Positions 56,306 to 64,000 of a DNA stretch of 64,000 nucleotides are shown one piece after another. The notes beneath the pieces are model-generated. The model was given only the letters and a program-made list of their open reading frames with translations, searched no databases and was not told the origin of the DNA. The stretch spans positions 186,001 through 250,000 of the forward strand of contig NZ_AP027370.1 in assembly GCF_030296055.1 (NCBI RefSeq), in the 5' to 3' direction. Each line of letters opens with the position of its first letter. Positions within the stretch are counted from its first letter, which is position 1. Both the position numbers and the translations under genes were made by a program. The stretch comes from Hydrogenimonas cancrithermarum (lineage in GTDB: Bacteria > Campylobacterota > Campylobacteria > Campylobacterales > Hydrogenimonadaceae).

Positions 56306-56334
56306 AATTTATCACTCTTCATCTCTATCGTACC

Positions 56335-56367
56335 GTTCATGTTCCGTTCATGTTGAAACGCTAAAGT
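56335..56367 (+). promoter_or_regulatory. Promoter of the haem-binding gene: two 11-bp repeats and -10 box
   Basis: GTTCATGTTCC at 56335 is followed directly by GTTCATGTTGA at 56346. TAAAGT at 56362-56367 begins exactly 16 nt after the second repeat. The ATG is 23 nt further. The layout fits class II activation by an OmpR-type regulator. Confidence 0.7.
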
Positions 56368-56389
56368 AAACATAGAAAGGGGGTGCGAC

Positions 56390-56833
56390 ATGGGATGGAG
56401 AAAAAAAACACTCATTTCTCTTGTGGCACTTGGATTGGCCATACAATTCGTGCCATATGGAAAAGACCATACAAATCCGGCTGTTTTAAGCGAACCCAGG
56501 TGGGATTCGCTCAAGACGCGTGAGTTATTTATGCTATCGTGTGGTGACTGCCATTCGCATGAGACAAAATGGCCATGGTACAGCAACATCGCACCGATAT
56601 CCTGGATCGTGATGCATGATGTGGAAGAGGGACGTGAACACTTTAATGCCTCGATGTGGGGGCATCAAAAGAAAAACGAAGGGGATGAAGCGGCTAAAGA
56701 AGTCCGTAAAGGAGAAATGCCGCTTTGGCCCTATCTACTCATGCATCCAGAGGCCCGACTGAACGATAACGAGAAAAAGATATTGATCGAAGGGCTCGTA
56801 CGGACATTCGGGGAGAAACAAGAGCACGATTAG
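56390..56833 (+). CDS. Haem-binding domain protein (Haem_bd family)
   Basis: A 147-aa exported or membrane-anchored protein. An N-terminal hydrophobic segment ([18 protein letters not shown]) precedes a single haem c site [20 protein letters not shown], the signature of the PF14376 haem-binding domain. A possible axial Met is in [17 protein letters not shown]. Acts in the periplasm, probably in electron transfer or sensing. It is flanked by DUF2202 and EF-hand genes that share its promoter type. The gap 56834-56934 shows no convincing gene. Confidence 0.88.
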   Translation: MGWRKKTLISLVALGLAIQFVPYGKDHTNPAVLSEPRWDSLKTRELFMLSCGDCHSHETKWPWYSNIAPISWIVMHDVEEGREHFNASMWGHQKKNEGDEAAKEVRKGEMPLWPYLLMHPEARLNDNEKKILIEGLVRTFGEKQEHD

Positions 56834-56934
56834 AACCTATCTCAAAAATACCTATGGCCGAAAACTTTACACAGATGTTCATTAGACGATGCAAGAGCAT
56901 CGTGGAGGAGCTTAAGTACAGAGAATGGGATCTA

Positions 56935-56967
56935 GTTCATATTGTGTTCATATTGGATCGATAGAGT
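56935..56967 (+). promoter_or_regulatory. Promoter of the EF-hand gene: two 11-bp repeats and -10 box
   Basis: GTTCATATTGT at 56935 and GTTCATATTGG at 56946 are in tandem. TAGAGT at 56962-56967 again begins 16 nt after the second repeat. The ATG at 56998 has AAGGAGG upstream. Confidence 0.7.
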
Positions 56968-56997
56968 TATCTATATCCATTCCAAAAGGAGGAAACG

Positions 56998-57501
56998 ATG
57001 AAACGATTATTGGTATTGGCACTGGTTACAGGTGCTCTTTGGGCAACCGACTTTTCGAGTATGAGTACCGAAGAGTTGATGAATATGCGCGGAACCATTC
57101 CGGCCGAAGATCGTGCGATGTTCCAGCAGGAGATGCAAAAACGGATGCAAAGCATGACGCCGCAGGAACGGCAAACATACATGAAGAAACAAAAAGCCAG
57201 GAAGCAAGCACAGGCGCCCGGATTCACCGCGTTCGATCTCGACCGTGACGGAAGGGTCAGTCGTCAGGAATTCGAAGAGACTCGAACGAAACGGATGACC
57301 GAACGTGCCGAAGAGGGAAAAATGATGAAGCATGCGGGCGATGCTCCGGCATTTGGTGACATCGATGCAAATGGGGACGGTTATATCGACCGCAACGAAT
57401 TTCAGACCCACCAACGCAATCGTATGCAGACAAAAAAACCGGGCTATGGCAATGGCATGGGACGCGGCCGGGGCATGGGAAGAGGTCGCGGCGGTTTTTA
57501 A
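56998..57501 (+). CDS. Exported EF-hand protein with RG-rich tail
   Basis: A 167-aa protein with signal peptide (MKRLLVLALVTGALWA). A helical DUF1104-like region follows (MSTEELMNMRGTIPAEDRAM). Two EF-hand loops come next, DLDRDGRVSRQEFEE (about 79-93) and DIDANGDGYIDRNEF (about 120-134), each with proper Asp/Asn/Glu calcium ligands. The tail GMGRGRGMGRGRGGF is arginine-glycine-rich. It probably acts as a periplasmic calcium or metal sensor; a role with the neighbouring two-component system is inferred. Confidence 0.82.
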   Translation: MKRLLVLALVTGALWATDFSSMSTEELMNMRGTIPAEDRAMFQQEMQKRMQSMTPQERQTYMKKQKARKQAQAPGFTAFDLDRDGRVSRQEFEETRTKRMTERAEEGKMMKHAGDAPAFGDIDANGDGYIDRNEFQTHQRNRMQTKKPGYGNGMGRGRGMGRGRGGF

Positions 57502-57505
57502 CAGT

Positions 57506-57538
57506 GTTCATGTTGCGTTCACCCCAAAAAGGTAGAAT
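57506..57538 (+). promoter_or_regulatory. Promoter of the efflux operon: two 11-bp repeats and -10 box
   Basis: GTTCATGTTGC at 57506 is followed by a weaker GTTCAC at 57517. TAGAAT at 57533-57538 starts 16 nt after the second unit. The ATG lies only 7 nt after the -10 box, so a transcript from it would begin near the start codon. Confidence 0.65.
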
Positions 57539-57544
57539 AGCGAC

Positions 57545-58792
57545 ATGAAAAAAATAACGATTCTACTTACCGTAGGGCTCGTCGGTCTGCATGCGGAGCT
57601 TTTGACGCTTGGCTCATGCATCGACAAAGCCCTGCAAACACATCCCGATGTCCGCGCTTTTATGCTCAAAGTCAAAGAACAACACGAAGGTGTAAAAGTG
57701 CAAAAAGGGGCATGGCGGCCACAGGTTTCGGCTTACGCCGAATATGATCCGCAACGCACCTATGTCATGCCCCAGAACGGGCAGTTCCATACGATCGATG
57801 ATGACGGATGGACCGCCGGTATCTCCGTAACGCAGAAGATTTACGATTTCTCCAAAACCTCCCACACCATCGAATCTTCGAAAATAAAACATGAGATTTC
57901 TACGCTTTCATTCGAAGAGGCCAAGGCGCTGATGCGTTACCGTATCCGTATCGCCTACGCACAGCTATTGGTGCAAAAAGCGGCACTGACGGCTCGTGAA
58001 AAAGACCTCGATGCGAAAAGAGCACTCTATGAACAGGCCAAAGCGCTCGTCGAACAAGGCTTGAAAACCCGGGCTGACGAGAGCCGTTTCCTCTCCGCCG
58101 TCCGTCAGGCCGAAGATGCATTGGCAGTGGCGCGTGCGGCTTACAAGAAGGCGAAAATCTCACTCGAACAGTACATCGGCGAACCGATAGCGGAGAATAC
58201 GACGTTTGAAGAGGGGATTTTGAGCGAAAAAACGGTTCCGGCCATCGTGACGGACGAGGAGACAGTGCTCGAGAACAACCTGCAGCTACAGATCGCGAAA
58301 AAGAGCGAAGATGCTTCCCGTGAACTCTACAAGTCAAAACTGGCCGAGCACTACGGATCGCTCGATGTCGTCGCGGAGGCGAGTCACTTCGATACACTCT
58401 CGCGCTACGACACCACACTGTTTGGCATCCGCTATGCCGTACCGATTTACAGCGGCGGAAGACTGAGTGCCCAGGCACAGCAGACCAAAATTTCCAAAAT
58501 GATCGCCGCCGAAGAGAAGGAGTCGAAGCGGCGTGCCATCCTCGAAGAGATCAAAGCGCTTCTGGCCGATCTCGAAGAGGCCGAGAAGCGCATCGAGGCC
58601 AGACGCTCCCAGACGGTTTCGGCCGAAGAAACCAAAGTCTTGATTGAAGCGCGCTACGAAGAAGGGCTTTCGACCTATATGGAGGTACTCGACGCCGAAG
58701 CGGTCTGGCTCGACGCCAAGCTGGGGCTGCTCGATGCCTTCTACACACGTCTCAACCGACTTTATCGACTGGAGTATCTCAATGCGAAATAA
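57545..58792 (+). CDS. TolC-family outer-membrane efflux channel
   Basis: A 415-aa outer-membrane factor with a signal peptide (MKKITILLTVGLVGLHAE). The long coiled-coil tunnel appears in two repeats (ALTAREKDLDAKRALYEQAK and LEEIKALLADLEEAEKRIEA), each followed by beta strands. A typical C-terminal half is AEETKVLIEARYEEGLSTYM. It would form the exit duct for the adaptor and ABC pump encoded downstream. No classical ribosome-binding site is close to the ATG. It overlaps the adaptor gene by 11 nt. Confidence 0.92.
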   Translation: MKKITILLTVGLVGLHAELLTLGSCIDKALQTHPDVRAFMLKVKEQHEGVKVQKGAWRPQVSAYAEYDPQRTYVMPQNGQFHTIDDDGWTAGISVTQKIYDFSKTSHTIESSKIKHEISTLSFEEAKALMRYRIRIAYAQLLVQKAALTAREKDLDAKRALYEQAKALVEQGLKTRADESRFLSAVRQAEDALAVARAAYKKAKISLEQYIGEPIAENTTFEEGILSEKTVPAIVTDEETVLENNLQLQIAKKSEDASRELYKSKLAEHYGSLDVVAEASHFDTLSRYDTTLFGIRYAVPIYSGGRLSAQAQQTKISKMIAAEEKESKRRAILEEIKALLADLEEAEKRIEARRSQTVSAEETKVLIEARYEEGLSTYMEVLDAEAVWLDAKLGLLDAFYTRLNRLYRLEYLNAK

Positions 58793-59915
58793 TTTTATGA
58801 AATGGGCCGTTATCTTTGCAGTTCTTATCGGCGGTGCCGTGATTTTTTACAACAAAGTTTATCTCCCGAAAGCGACCTATGCCTATGTAACGGCGAAAAA
58901 GGGCGATCTGAAACTGACGGTCTTCGGCATCGGTACCGTCAGCGCAAAAAACATCTACCCTGTCGGTTCCAACAGCGGCGGTAAGCTGCTGAAAGTATTC
59001 AAAGACCAGGGTGAGTGGGTTGAAAAAGGGGAAATCATCGCCACGCTTGATCCGGTCGATCTACCCGACCAGCTGGCACAGGCGGAAGCACTGCTCAAAA
59101 AAGCACGCTACGAAACCCTGGCGGCTCAAAAGGAACTTGAAGGGCTCTACGCGCAGCATGAGCTTGCGGCATTGACATTCAAACGCTACGACACGCTTTA
59201 CCGAAAAGGATATGCGGCGCAGGCGGAGTACGACAAAGCACGCACAGACCTGATATCGGTCGAAGCCCAGATAGAAGCTTCCAAAGCCCGTATCGCATCG
59301 AGCAAAGCGGAGTGTGAGCGTGCACAAAAGAGTATCGATGCACTGAAACAGAAGATCGACCGCCTTGCAATCGTTTCGCCGGTCGACGGTTACATCATCA
59401 GCAAAGATGCTGAAGCGGCTCAGACTATCGCCGCGCAACAACCGGTCGTGACGATCGTCGACACCAAAAATCTCTGGGTAAAAGCCAATGTCGACGAACG
59501 TATCAGCGGCGTGATCAAAAAGGGACAAAGGGCCGATATCGTACTGCGGTCTCAGGATGGTACCCCACTGGCAGGACGCGTGGAACGCATCGAGGCCAAA
59601 AGCGACCCTGTCACCGAAGAGCGCATCGTCGACGTGGCGTTCGACAAAGTGCCGTTCCCGTTCCATATCAACGAACAGGCGGAGGTCTCTATCGAAACCG
59701 GCCGTCTGCATAATGTGGTACTCGTTCCTCTGCATCTCATCCAACGTGGCGGTGTCTGGGTCTACAATGACGGTGAAGCTCACTTCAAAAAGGTTGAAAT
59801 CCTCGGTAAAAACGACAAAGAAGCGGCCGTCGATGGGCTCACTACAAATGAGAAGATCCTCGTTCCGGACAGTCATAAAAAACCGCTTTTTGACGGGGTA
59901 GACATACACATATGA
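58782..59915 (+). CDS. Membrane-fusion (HlyD/MacA-type) periplasmic adaptor
   Basis: A 377-aa adaptor starting at ATG 58782 behind GGAG; the upstream extension overlaps the TolC-family gene and is discarded. One N-terminal membrane helix (WAVIFAVLIGGAVIFY) precedes a lipoyl half (VFKDQGEWVEKGEIIATLD), a coiled coil of about 95 residues, the second lipoyl half (RLAIVSPVDGYIISKDAEAA) and a beta-barrel domain. It should connect the FtsX-type pump with TolC. It overlaps the next gene by 4 nt. Confidence 0.92.
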   Translation: MRNNFMKWAVIFAVLIGGAVIFYNKVYLPKATYAYVTAKKGDLKLTVFGIGTVSAKNIYPVGSNSGGKLLKVFKDQGEWVEKGEIIATLDPVDLPDQLAQAEALLKKARYETLAAQKELEGLYAQHELAALTFKRYDTLYRKGYAAQAEYDKARTDLISVEAQIEASKARIASSKAECERAQKSIDALKQKIDRLAIVSPVDGYIISKDAEAAQTIAAQQPVVTIVDTKNLWVKANVDERISGVIKKGQRADIVLRSQDGTPLAGRVERIEAKSDPVTEERIVDVAFDKVPFPFHINEQAEVSIETGRLHNVVLVPLHLIQRGGVWVYNDGEAHFKKVEILGKNDKEAAVDGLTTNEKILVPDSHKKPLFDGVDIHI

Positions 59916-61063
59916 TCAATCTTGCCTATAAAGATATCACCCATTCGTTTGTCAAATTCATCGTCACGGCGATGGGTGTCGGAATGCTGCTTGGCATCGT
60001 GCTTATTATGATGGGGGTCTACCGTGGTATGGTAACCGATGCCCAGGTGATGCTGGATGATATCGGTGCCGATTTGTGGATCGTACAGGAAGATACGCTT
60101 GGACCCTTTGCAGAGAGCTCCCGTATCCATGAAGATCTTAAAAACACGCTGCGCGTAAATCCCGACATCGACAAAAGTGCGGCACTCGCCTTTTTGAATC
60201 TTCAAGTCAAAACCCCCGAAGGTGTGATGAGACGGGTCTACAGCGTCGGTTACGATCCGCACGGCGATATTTCTGCTATCAACCCCAAACGGCTCGTCGA
60301 CGGCAGGGCGCTCGAGAAGAGCCACTACGAAATCGTCGTCTCCAAAAAGCTCGGCTTTTCATTGAATGACAAGATCAAACTGGGTCGGAACATCTACACG
60401 GTGGTCGGCATCACCGAAGGAGCCGTCTCTTCCGGCGGCGACCCCGTCATCTACGTCAGTCTGAAGGATGCGCAGGAGCTGCAGTTTCTCTACTCCAACG
60501 CACGCATCCGAAACGACCGGGCGAGGGGTATGAAGGTCGATGCCGACAACCACCTCGTCAATGCCGTCGTCGCGACGCTAAAAGGCGGAAGCGATCCTGA
60601 CGATGTGGCAAAAACGATCCGCCGATGGAAACATCTGAGCGTCTATACGGCCGAGCAGCAGCGCAATATTCTGACCAAAAACGTCATCGAGACAGCAAGC
60701 AAACAGATCGGCATGTTTACCGTCATTCTCGTCGGCGTCTCGAGCATCATCATCGCCCTGATCATCTATACGATGACGCTGGAGAAGATCAAGGAAATCT
60801 CCATTATGAAACTGGTCGGACTGCCCAATTTCATGATTACGAAGATGATTATGCAAGAGACTCTAACGCTGGGTGTGCTCGCCTTTATCTTCGGCAACCT
60901 CTTCGCGCATGCCATCTGGGACAAATTCCCAAAGCGGGTCGTGCTGCAGATTCCGGATGCGTGGGCACTCTTCGGCATCATTATCGTCGCTTCGATTCTG
61001 GCGAGCCTCTTTGGGGTCTACAAAGCGATCAAAGCCGATCCACGCGCGGCGATAGGAGGGTAG
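59912..61063 (+). CDS. FtsX/MacB-type ABC transporter permease
   Basis: A 383-aa membrane protein with the type VII ABC layout. One N-terminal helix (FIVTAMGVGMLLGIVLIMMG) is followed by a periplasmic domain of about 220 residues. Three C-terminal helices come next (FTVILVGVSSIIIALIIYTM, ETLTLGVLAFIFGNLFAHAI, LFGIIIVASILASLFGVYKA). Such mechanotransmission pumps push substrates from the periplasm through TolC. Toxin, peptide, lipoprotein or metal-complex substrates are all possible. Confidence 0.92.
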   Translation: MINLAYKDITHSFVKFIVTAMGVGMLLGIVLIMMGVYRGMVTDAQVMLDDIGADLWIVQEDTLGPFAESSRIHEDLKNTLRVNPDIDKSAALAFLNLQVKTPEGVMRRVYSVGYDPHGDISAINPKRLVDGRALEKSHYEIVVSKKLGFSLNDKIKLGRNIYTVVGITEGAVSSGGDPVIYVSLKDAQELQFLYSNARIRNDRARGMKVDADNHLVNAVVATLKGGSDPDDVAKTIRRWKHLSVYTAEQQRNILTKNVIETASKQIGMFTVILVGVSSIIIALIIYTMTLEKIKEISIMKLVGLPNFMITKMIMQETLTLGVLAFIFGNLFAHAIWDKFPKRVVLQIPDAWALFGIIIVASILASLFGVYKAIKADPRAAIGG

Positions 61064-61111
61064 TCGAGTGAATAGTGAAAAATTAAAAGTTAAAAATTAT
61101 TGGATGTTCAG

Positions 61112-61825
61112 ATGAGTGACGTAGGTATCAAAGTCGAAAACCTGACCAAAAATTTCGGATCGGGCGACAGCGAAGTCAGGGTGCTTGAAAATGCGTCGCT
61201 CGAAGTGAAGAAAGGGGAATTCGCTGCACTGGTCGCTCCCAGTGGTGCAGGCAAAACGACACTGCTGATGATGCTCGGCTGCGTCACGAAACCAACATCG
61301 GGAAAGATCTGGCTGGGTGATGAACTGGTCTGGGACGAGAACCACTGGAGTATTCCCGATACCAGGCGCATCCGTCGTGAAAAGATCGGCTTTATCTTTC
61401 AGGCCCACTACCTTATCCCTTTTTTGAATGTCATCGAGAATGTCAAGCTGATTCCGCTTACCAACGGCTGGCCCGCCGAAAAGGCGGAGAAGAAGGCGAT
61501 GGAACTGCTGGATTATTTCGATGTGGCGGACAAACGTGACGCCATGCCGTCGCAGCTCTCCGGCGGCCAGAATCAGCGGGTGGCGATCGCCCGGGCACTT
61601 TCGAACGAACCGGAGATCATCCTCGCCGACGAACCGACGGCGGCTCTGGATATGCAGCGCGCCGTCAGTGTCGTCAAGATGCTGCGCGAAATCGCCCTCG
61701 AGCGGAATGTCGCCATCATCATGGTCACCCACGACGAACGGCTGCTTCCTTATTGCGATAAAATACTTTCGATAGAGAACCGGAAAGTGGTCACGACAAC
61801 CCAGGATGCCAAGAAGATTATATGA
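61112..61825 (+). CDS. ABC transporter ATP-binding protein (LolD/MacB-type)
   Basis: A 237-aa ATPase from ATG 61112. Walker A is APSGAGKTTLLMML, the signature is LSGGQNQRVAIARAL, Walker B IILADEPTAALD, and the switch His is in MVTHDERLL. It is a free-standing partner for the permease upstream. The 48-nt gap between the two is AT-rich with A/T-run repeats, unlike the overlaps elsewhere in this operon. Its stop overlaps the response-regulator start. Confidence 0.93.
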   Translation: MSDVGIKVENLTKNFGSGDSEVRVLENASLEVKKGEFAALVAPSGAGKTTLLMMLGCVTKPTSGKIWLGDELVWDENHWSIPDTRRIRREKIGFIFQAHYLIPFLNVIENVKLIPLTNGWPAEKAEKKAMELLDYFDVADKRDAMPSQLSGGQNQRVAIARALSNEPEIILADEPTAALDMQRAVSVVKMLREIALERNVAIIMVTHDERLLPYCDKILSIENRKVVTTTQDAKKII

Positions 61826-62508
61826 AACCGAAAATATTCCTGCTTGAAGACGATATCGAATTGAACGACACGGTCGCACAATTTCTTCGCCATAACGATT
61901 TCGAAATCGTGCAAAGTTTCGATGCAGAAGATGCGAAAGTAAAAATCTTCGAAACACACTTCGATCTCTGGCTAATGGATGTGAAAGTACCGTTTCAAAG
62001 CGGTATCGGCCTCCTGAGCGAACTGCGCCGTAGCGGGAACGATACACCTGCCATTATCATCACATCGCTTCATGGTGTCGATGACGCCACACGCGGTTTC
62101 GATGCCGGATGCGACGACTATATCCGAAAACCGTTCGCGCTGAAAGAGCTGCTCGCACGTATCGAAGCGGTGATCAAACGCCGCTACAAAAGCAGCGACA
62201 ATTTGATCAAGATCGATGAAAACCGTATATTCGACGCTTTGAATTTCAGACTTACAGTCGATGGAGAGAAGGTGGCTCTTAAACCGAAAGAGGCCAAACT
62301 TCTGGCTCTTTTTCTCCAAAACCCTAACAAAACAGTGACGAAAGAGGAGATTTTCGATCACCTTTGGGATTACGGTGAAACACCCAACGAAGGAAGTTTG
62401 CGTACTTTCGTCAAAGTCTTGCGTAAACATCTTGGAAAAGATCGTATCGAGACTGTCAAAGAGGTGGGTTATCGATTCAATGACCGAAATATGGGGGAGT
62501 TTCTTTGA
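61822..62508 (+). CDS. OmpR/PhoB-family response regulator
   Basis: A 228-aa transcription factor. The receiver domain (1-115) has acidic pocket Asp10 and Asp11, phospho-acceptor Asp53 (LWLMDVKVP), Thr81 and Lys103 (IRKPFALKELL). The winged-helix domain (about 130-225) ends with the typical KVLRKHLGKDRIETVKEVGY and wing. Proteins of this family bind tandem direct repeats about 11 bp apart and activate from sites overlapping -35, exactly the layout seen at four promoters nearby. It is coupled to the kinase gene downstream. Confidence 0.95.
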   Translation: MKPKIFLLEDDIELNDTVAQFLRHNDFEIVQSFDAEDAKVKIFETHFDLWLMDVKVPFQSGIGLLSELRRSGNDTPAIIITSLHGVDDATRGFDAGCDDYIRKPFALKELLARIEAVIKRRYKSSDNLIKIDENRIFDALNFRLTVDGEKVALKPKEAKLLALFLQNPNKTVTKEEIFDHLWDYGETPNEGSLRTFVKVLRKHLGKDRIETVKEVGYRFNDRNMGEFL

Positions 62509-63680
62509 GATACCCAATGTTTGAAAGTGAAAAAAAGAGTCTTTCCCGGTTTCTCGTCATTTATATCGTCTCCACGCTGCTTCTCATCGCCGTCGGATCG
62601 GTCATCTTTTATCGGTACTCTTTTCACCGTATCATCGACCATCAAAATGAAACCCTTAAAATCAAAACTGCGCTCATCCGATCAAAACTGCATGATCTGC
62701 ACACTTCCACGGAAACGAAACTGCTCTATCCTGTCATCGAGGGGATCCATACCGCACTCTACGACGTCGATCGCAACTATCTGATCGGAGATTTCAAACC
62801 GGAAAAAATCGAATGGCATAACGATTTTTGGCAGACGGGTGACAAGCTCTACCACCGTTTCGAGATGCATCCTTACTATCTCGGTACGGCGACAGTCGTA
62901 TCGGCGGCGCCGATCGATGAAGCACCGATTCATGCACTACAGACCAAAATGGCGATCGCTTTCGTTCTCGCTACGCTTTTTGTAGCACTCATCGCCAGGT
63001 GGCTGGGACGCCTCTTTCTGGCACCTGTCCATCAGTCCATGCAGCTGCTCGATCGTTTCATCAAAGATACCACCCACGAACTCAACACCCCCATCAGCAC
63101 CATTTTGACCAATATCGAACTCTTCAAAAGTCTCCATCCCCAGCTGCAGAAAAGTGAAGAACTTCGGCGGATCGAGATCGCTTCGGGACGTCTGAGTCGA
63201 ATCTACGACGATCTGGCCTATCTGCAACTCAACCACCAACGCCACCGGCGTATCGAACCGATCGACTTCTCCGCTCTTTTAAAAGAGCGTCTTGCCTACT
63301 TCGCACCGATGATGGAACGAAGAGGGCTGCAACTCGAAAGCGAGCTTGTGGATCATCTCGTTCGGCAAATGGATAGGGAGGATGCCGCAAAACTCATCGA
63401 CAACCTTCTCTCCAATGCCGTCAAATATACACAGCCGGGCGGTAGTATTCGTGTAAAACTCGACATAAAAGAGCTGTCGATCGAAGATAGCGGTATCGGA
63501 ATGGACGAGAAGGTCAAATCACGGGTAACCGACCGTTTTTTCAGAGCCGATCGGAGTGAGGGAGGGTTCGGTCTGGGACTCAATATCGTCAAAGAGATCG
63601 TCGATTTCTACGGGTTGCGACTCGACATCGAAAGTAAAAAAGGGGTGGGTACGAAAGTGAGGGTTTCATGGGAAAAGTAG
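62505..63680 (+). CDS. Membrane sensor histidine kinase
   Basis: A 391-aa kinase. I use the TTG start at 62505, which has GGGGGAG six nt upstream and overlaps the regulator stop; ATG 62517 is the alternative. Two membrane helices (about 16-36 and 149-166) enclose a periplasmic sensor of about 110 residues with several His and Trp (EWHNDFWQTG, YHRFEMHPYYLG). Phospho-acceptor His191 is in TTHELNTPIST, the N-box is LIDNLLSNAVKYT, and G-boxes are EDSGIGMDE and GFGLGLNIVKEI. There is no HAMP domain. Signal unknown; a metal is conceivable. Confidence 0.94.
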   Translation: MRYPMFESEKKSLSRFLVIYIVSTLLLIAVGSVIFYRYSFHRIIDHQNETLKIKTALIRSKLHDLHTSTETKLLYPVIEGIHTALYDVDRNYLIGDFKPEKIEWHNDFWQTGDKLYHRFEMHPYYLGTATVVSAAPIDEAPIHALQTKMAIAFVLATLFVALIARWLGRLFLAPVHQSMQLLDRFIKDTTHELNTPISTILTNIELFKSLHPQLQKSEELRRIEIASGRLSRIYDDLAYLQLNHQRHRRIEPIDFSALLKERLAYFAPMMERRGLQLESELVDHLVRQMDREDAAKLIDNLLSNAVKYTQPGGSIRVKLDIKELSIEDSGIGMDEKVKSRVTDRFFRADRSEGGFGLGLNIVKEIVDFYGLRLDIESKKGVGTKVRVSWEK

Positions 63681-64000
63681 TTCTGATTTTTCTGTTGGGG
63701 TTTCAATGTATCGCAGCCGAAGGCGATGCCATGAAAACGTGCGCCGGCTGCCACGAAACGACTGCACCACCTTTTTCACTCGTTTACCGCCGATACCTGA
63801 TGCTCTACAGCTCCAAAGCACACATCGAAAAGCGGATGGTCGACTTTTTAACGGCACCCTCGAAGAAGAAAAGCTCGATGCCGGAGGGGATGAAAAACCG
63901 TTTCAATCCCCAAAAACATCCCTCCTACGATCCCACCGAGGCCAAAGAGGCTGTCGGCATGCTCGTTCGACAGGAAGATATCATCCCAAAGATCGTCGTT
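63668..64000 (+). CDS. Haem c protein, partial (cut by window end)
   Basis: The first 111 codons of an exported protein. The signal peptide (MGKVVLIFLLGFQCIAAEG) is followed by a haem c site CAGCHET and a region (YRRYLMLYSSKAHIEKRMVD then KKSSMPEGMKNRFNPQKHPS) that may carry a Met ligand. The start overlaps the kinase gene by 13 nt, so it belongs to the efflux/two-component operon. The C-terminus lies outside the window. Confidence 0.82.
   Translation, partial: MGKVVLIFLLGFQCIAAEGDAMKTCAGCHETTAPPFSLVYRRYLMLYSSKAHIEKRMVDFLTAPSKKKSSMPEGMKNRFNPQKHPSYDPTEAKEAVGMLVRQEDIIPKIVV

Noticed and set aside
56854-56964. Possible 36-aa gene before the EF-hand gene
   Set aside because: No ribosome-binding site, no domain, and it overlaps the regulator repeats and -10 box of the EF-hand promoter.

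Overview
The window looks like a chromosomal segment of a free-living Campylobacterota (Epsilonproteobacteria) bacterium of the Hydrogenimonas/Nitratifractor/Sulfurovum type. Supporting signs are a MurF with an epsilon-style membrane-anchored N-terminus next to a HIT-family gene, a FapA/DUF342 gene before ruvA, tightly overlapping genes, many small sensory and cell-wall genes, and housekeeping DNA that is relatively GC-rich for the phylum. Genus and species cannot be fixed from the sequence alone. No rRNA, tRNA, CRISPR array, complete insertion sequence or integrase was seen.

Layout. 0-4.8 kb, minus strand: cell-wall genes and cysS (M15 peptidase, L,D-transpeptidase, cysS, murJ). 4.8-15.1 kb, plus strand: a long, tightly packed run of FapA protein, ruvA, ddl, an MsbA-like ABC exporter, a DSP-type phosphatase, an alpha/beta hydrolase, an acylphosphatase, a membrane-anchored murF and a TRAP transporter membrane pair. 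15-19.2 kb: HIT protein, Sel1 protein, an unknown conserved gene, inositol monophosphatase, HD protein, dgkA and a TauE/SafE membrane protein. 19.2-24 kb, minus strand: a zinc/manganese-type ABC import cluster (His-rich small protein, outer-membrane protein, binding protein, permease) with no visible ATPase gene, followed by an exported endonuclease/phosphatase-fold protein. 24-29.6 kb, minus strand: P2-type cation ATPase, methyltransferase, DUF3365 haem protein, two half-size permeases and an MBL hydrolase.

29.7-47.8 kb is the accessory region. It holds Phd/MazF, HigBA and BrnTA toxin-antitoxin modules and wrecks of radC, a Fic gene, a second higA and an AAA ATPase. It also holds an AT-rich cassette of two exported amidohydrolases with envelope proteins and a divergent XRE-like regulator. 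A type I restriction-modification operon has an AbiH-family gene embedded between hsdS and hsdR and a YgjP-like metalloprotease behind hsdR. A 24-nt sequence recurs three times in the same orientation, each time just 3' of a toxin-antitoxin module or remnant.

47.9-54.9 kb: hrpB, katG with two 7-1-7 palindromes upstream, a DUF434 protein, a methyltransferase and a flavin reductase. 55-64 kb: DUF2202 lipoprotein, haem-binding protein, EF-hand protein, then an operon of TolC, MFP adaptor, FtsX-type permease, ABC ATPase, OmpR-type response regulator, histidine kinase and a haem c protein cut by the window end. The most interesting signal lies here. Four promoters carry tandem 11-bp direct repeats (GTTCATRTT type, one diverged GCTAAC type), and a -10 box begins exactly 16 nt after the start of the last repeat in each. 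This suggests a local regulon controlled by the response regulator encoded in the last operon.
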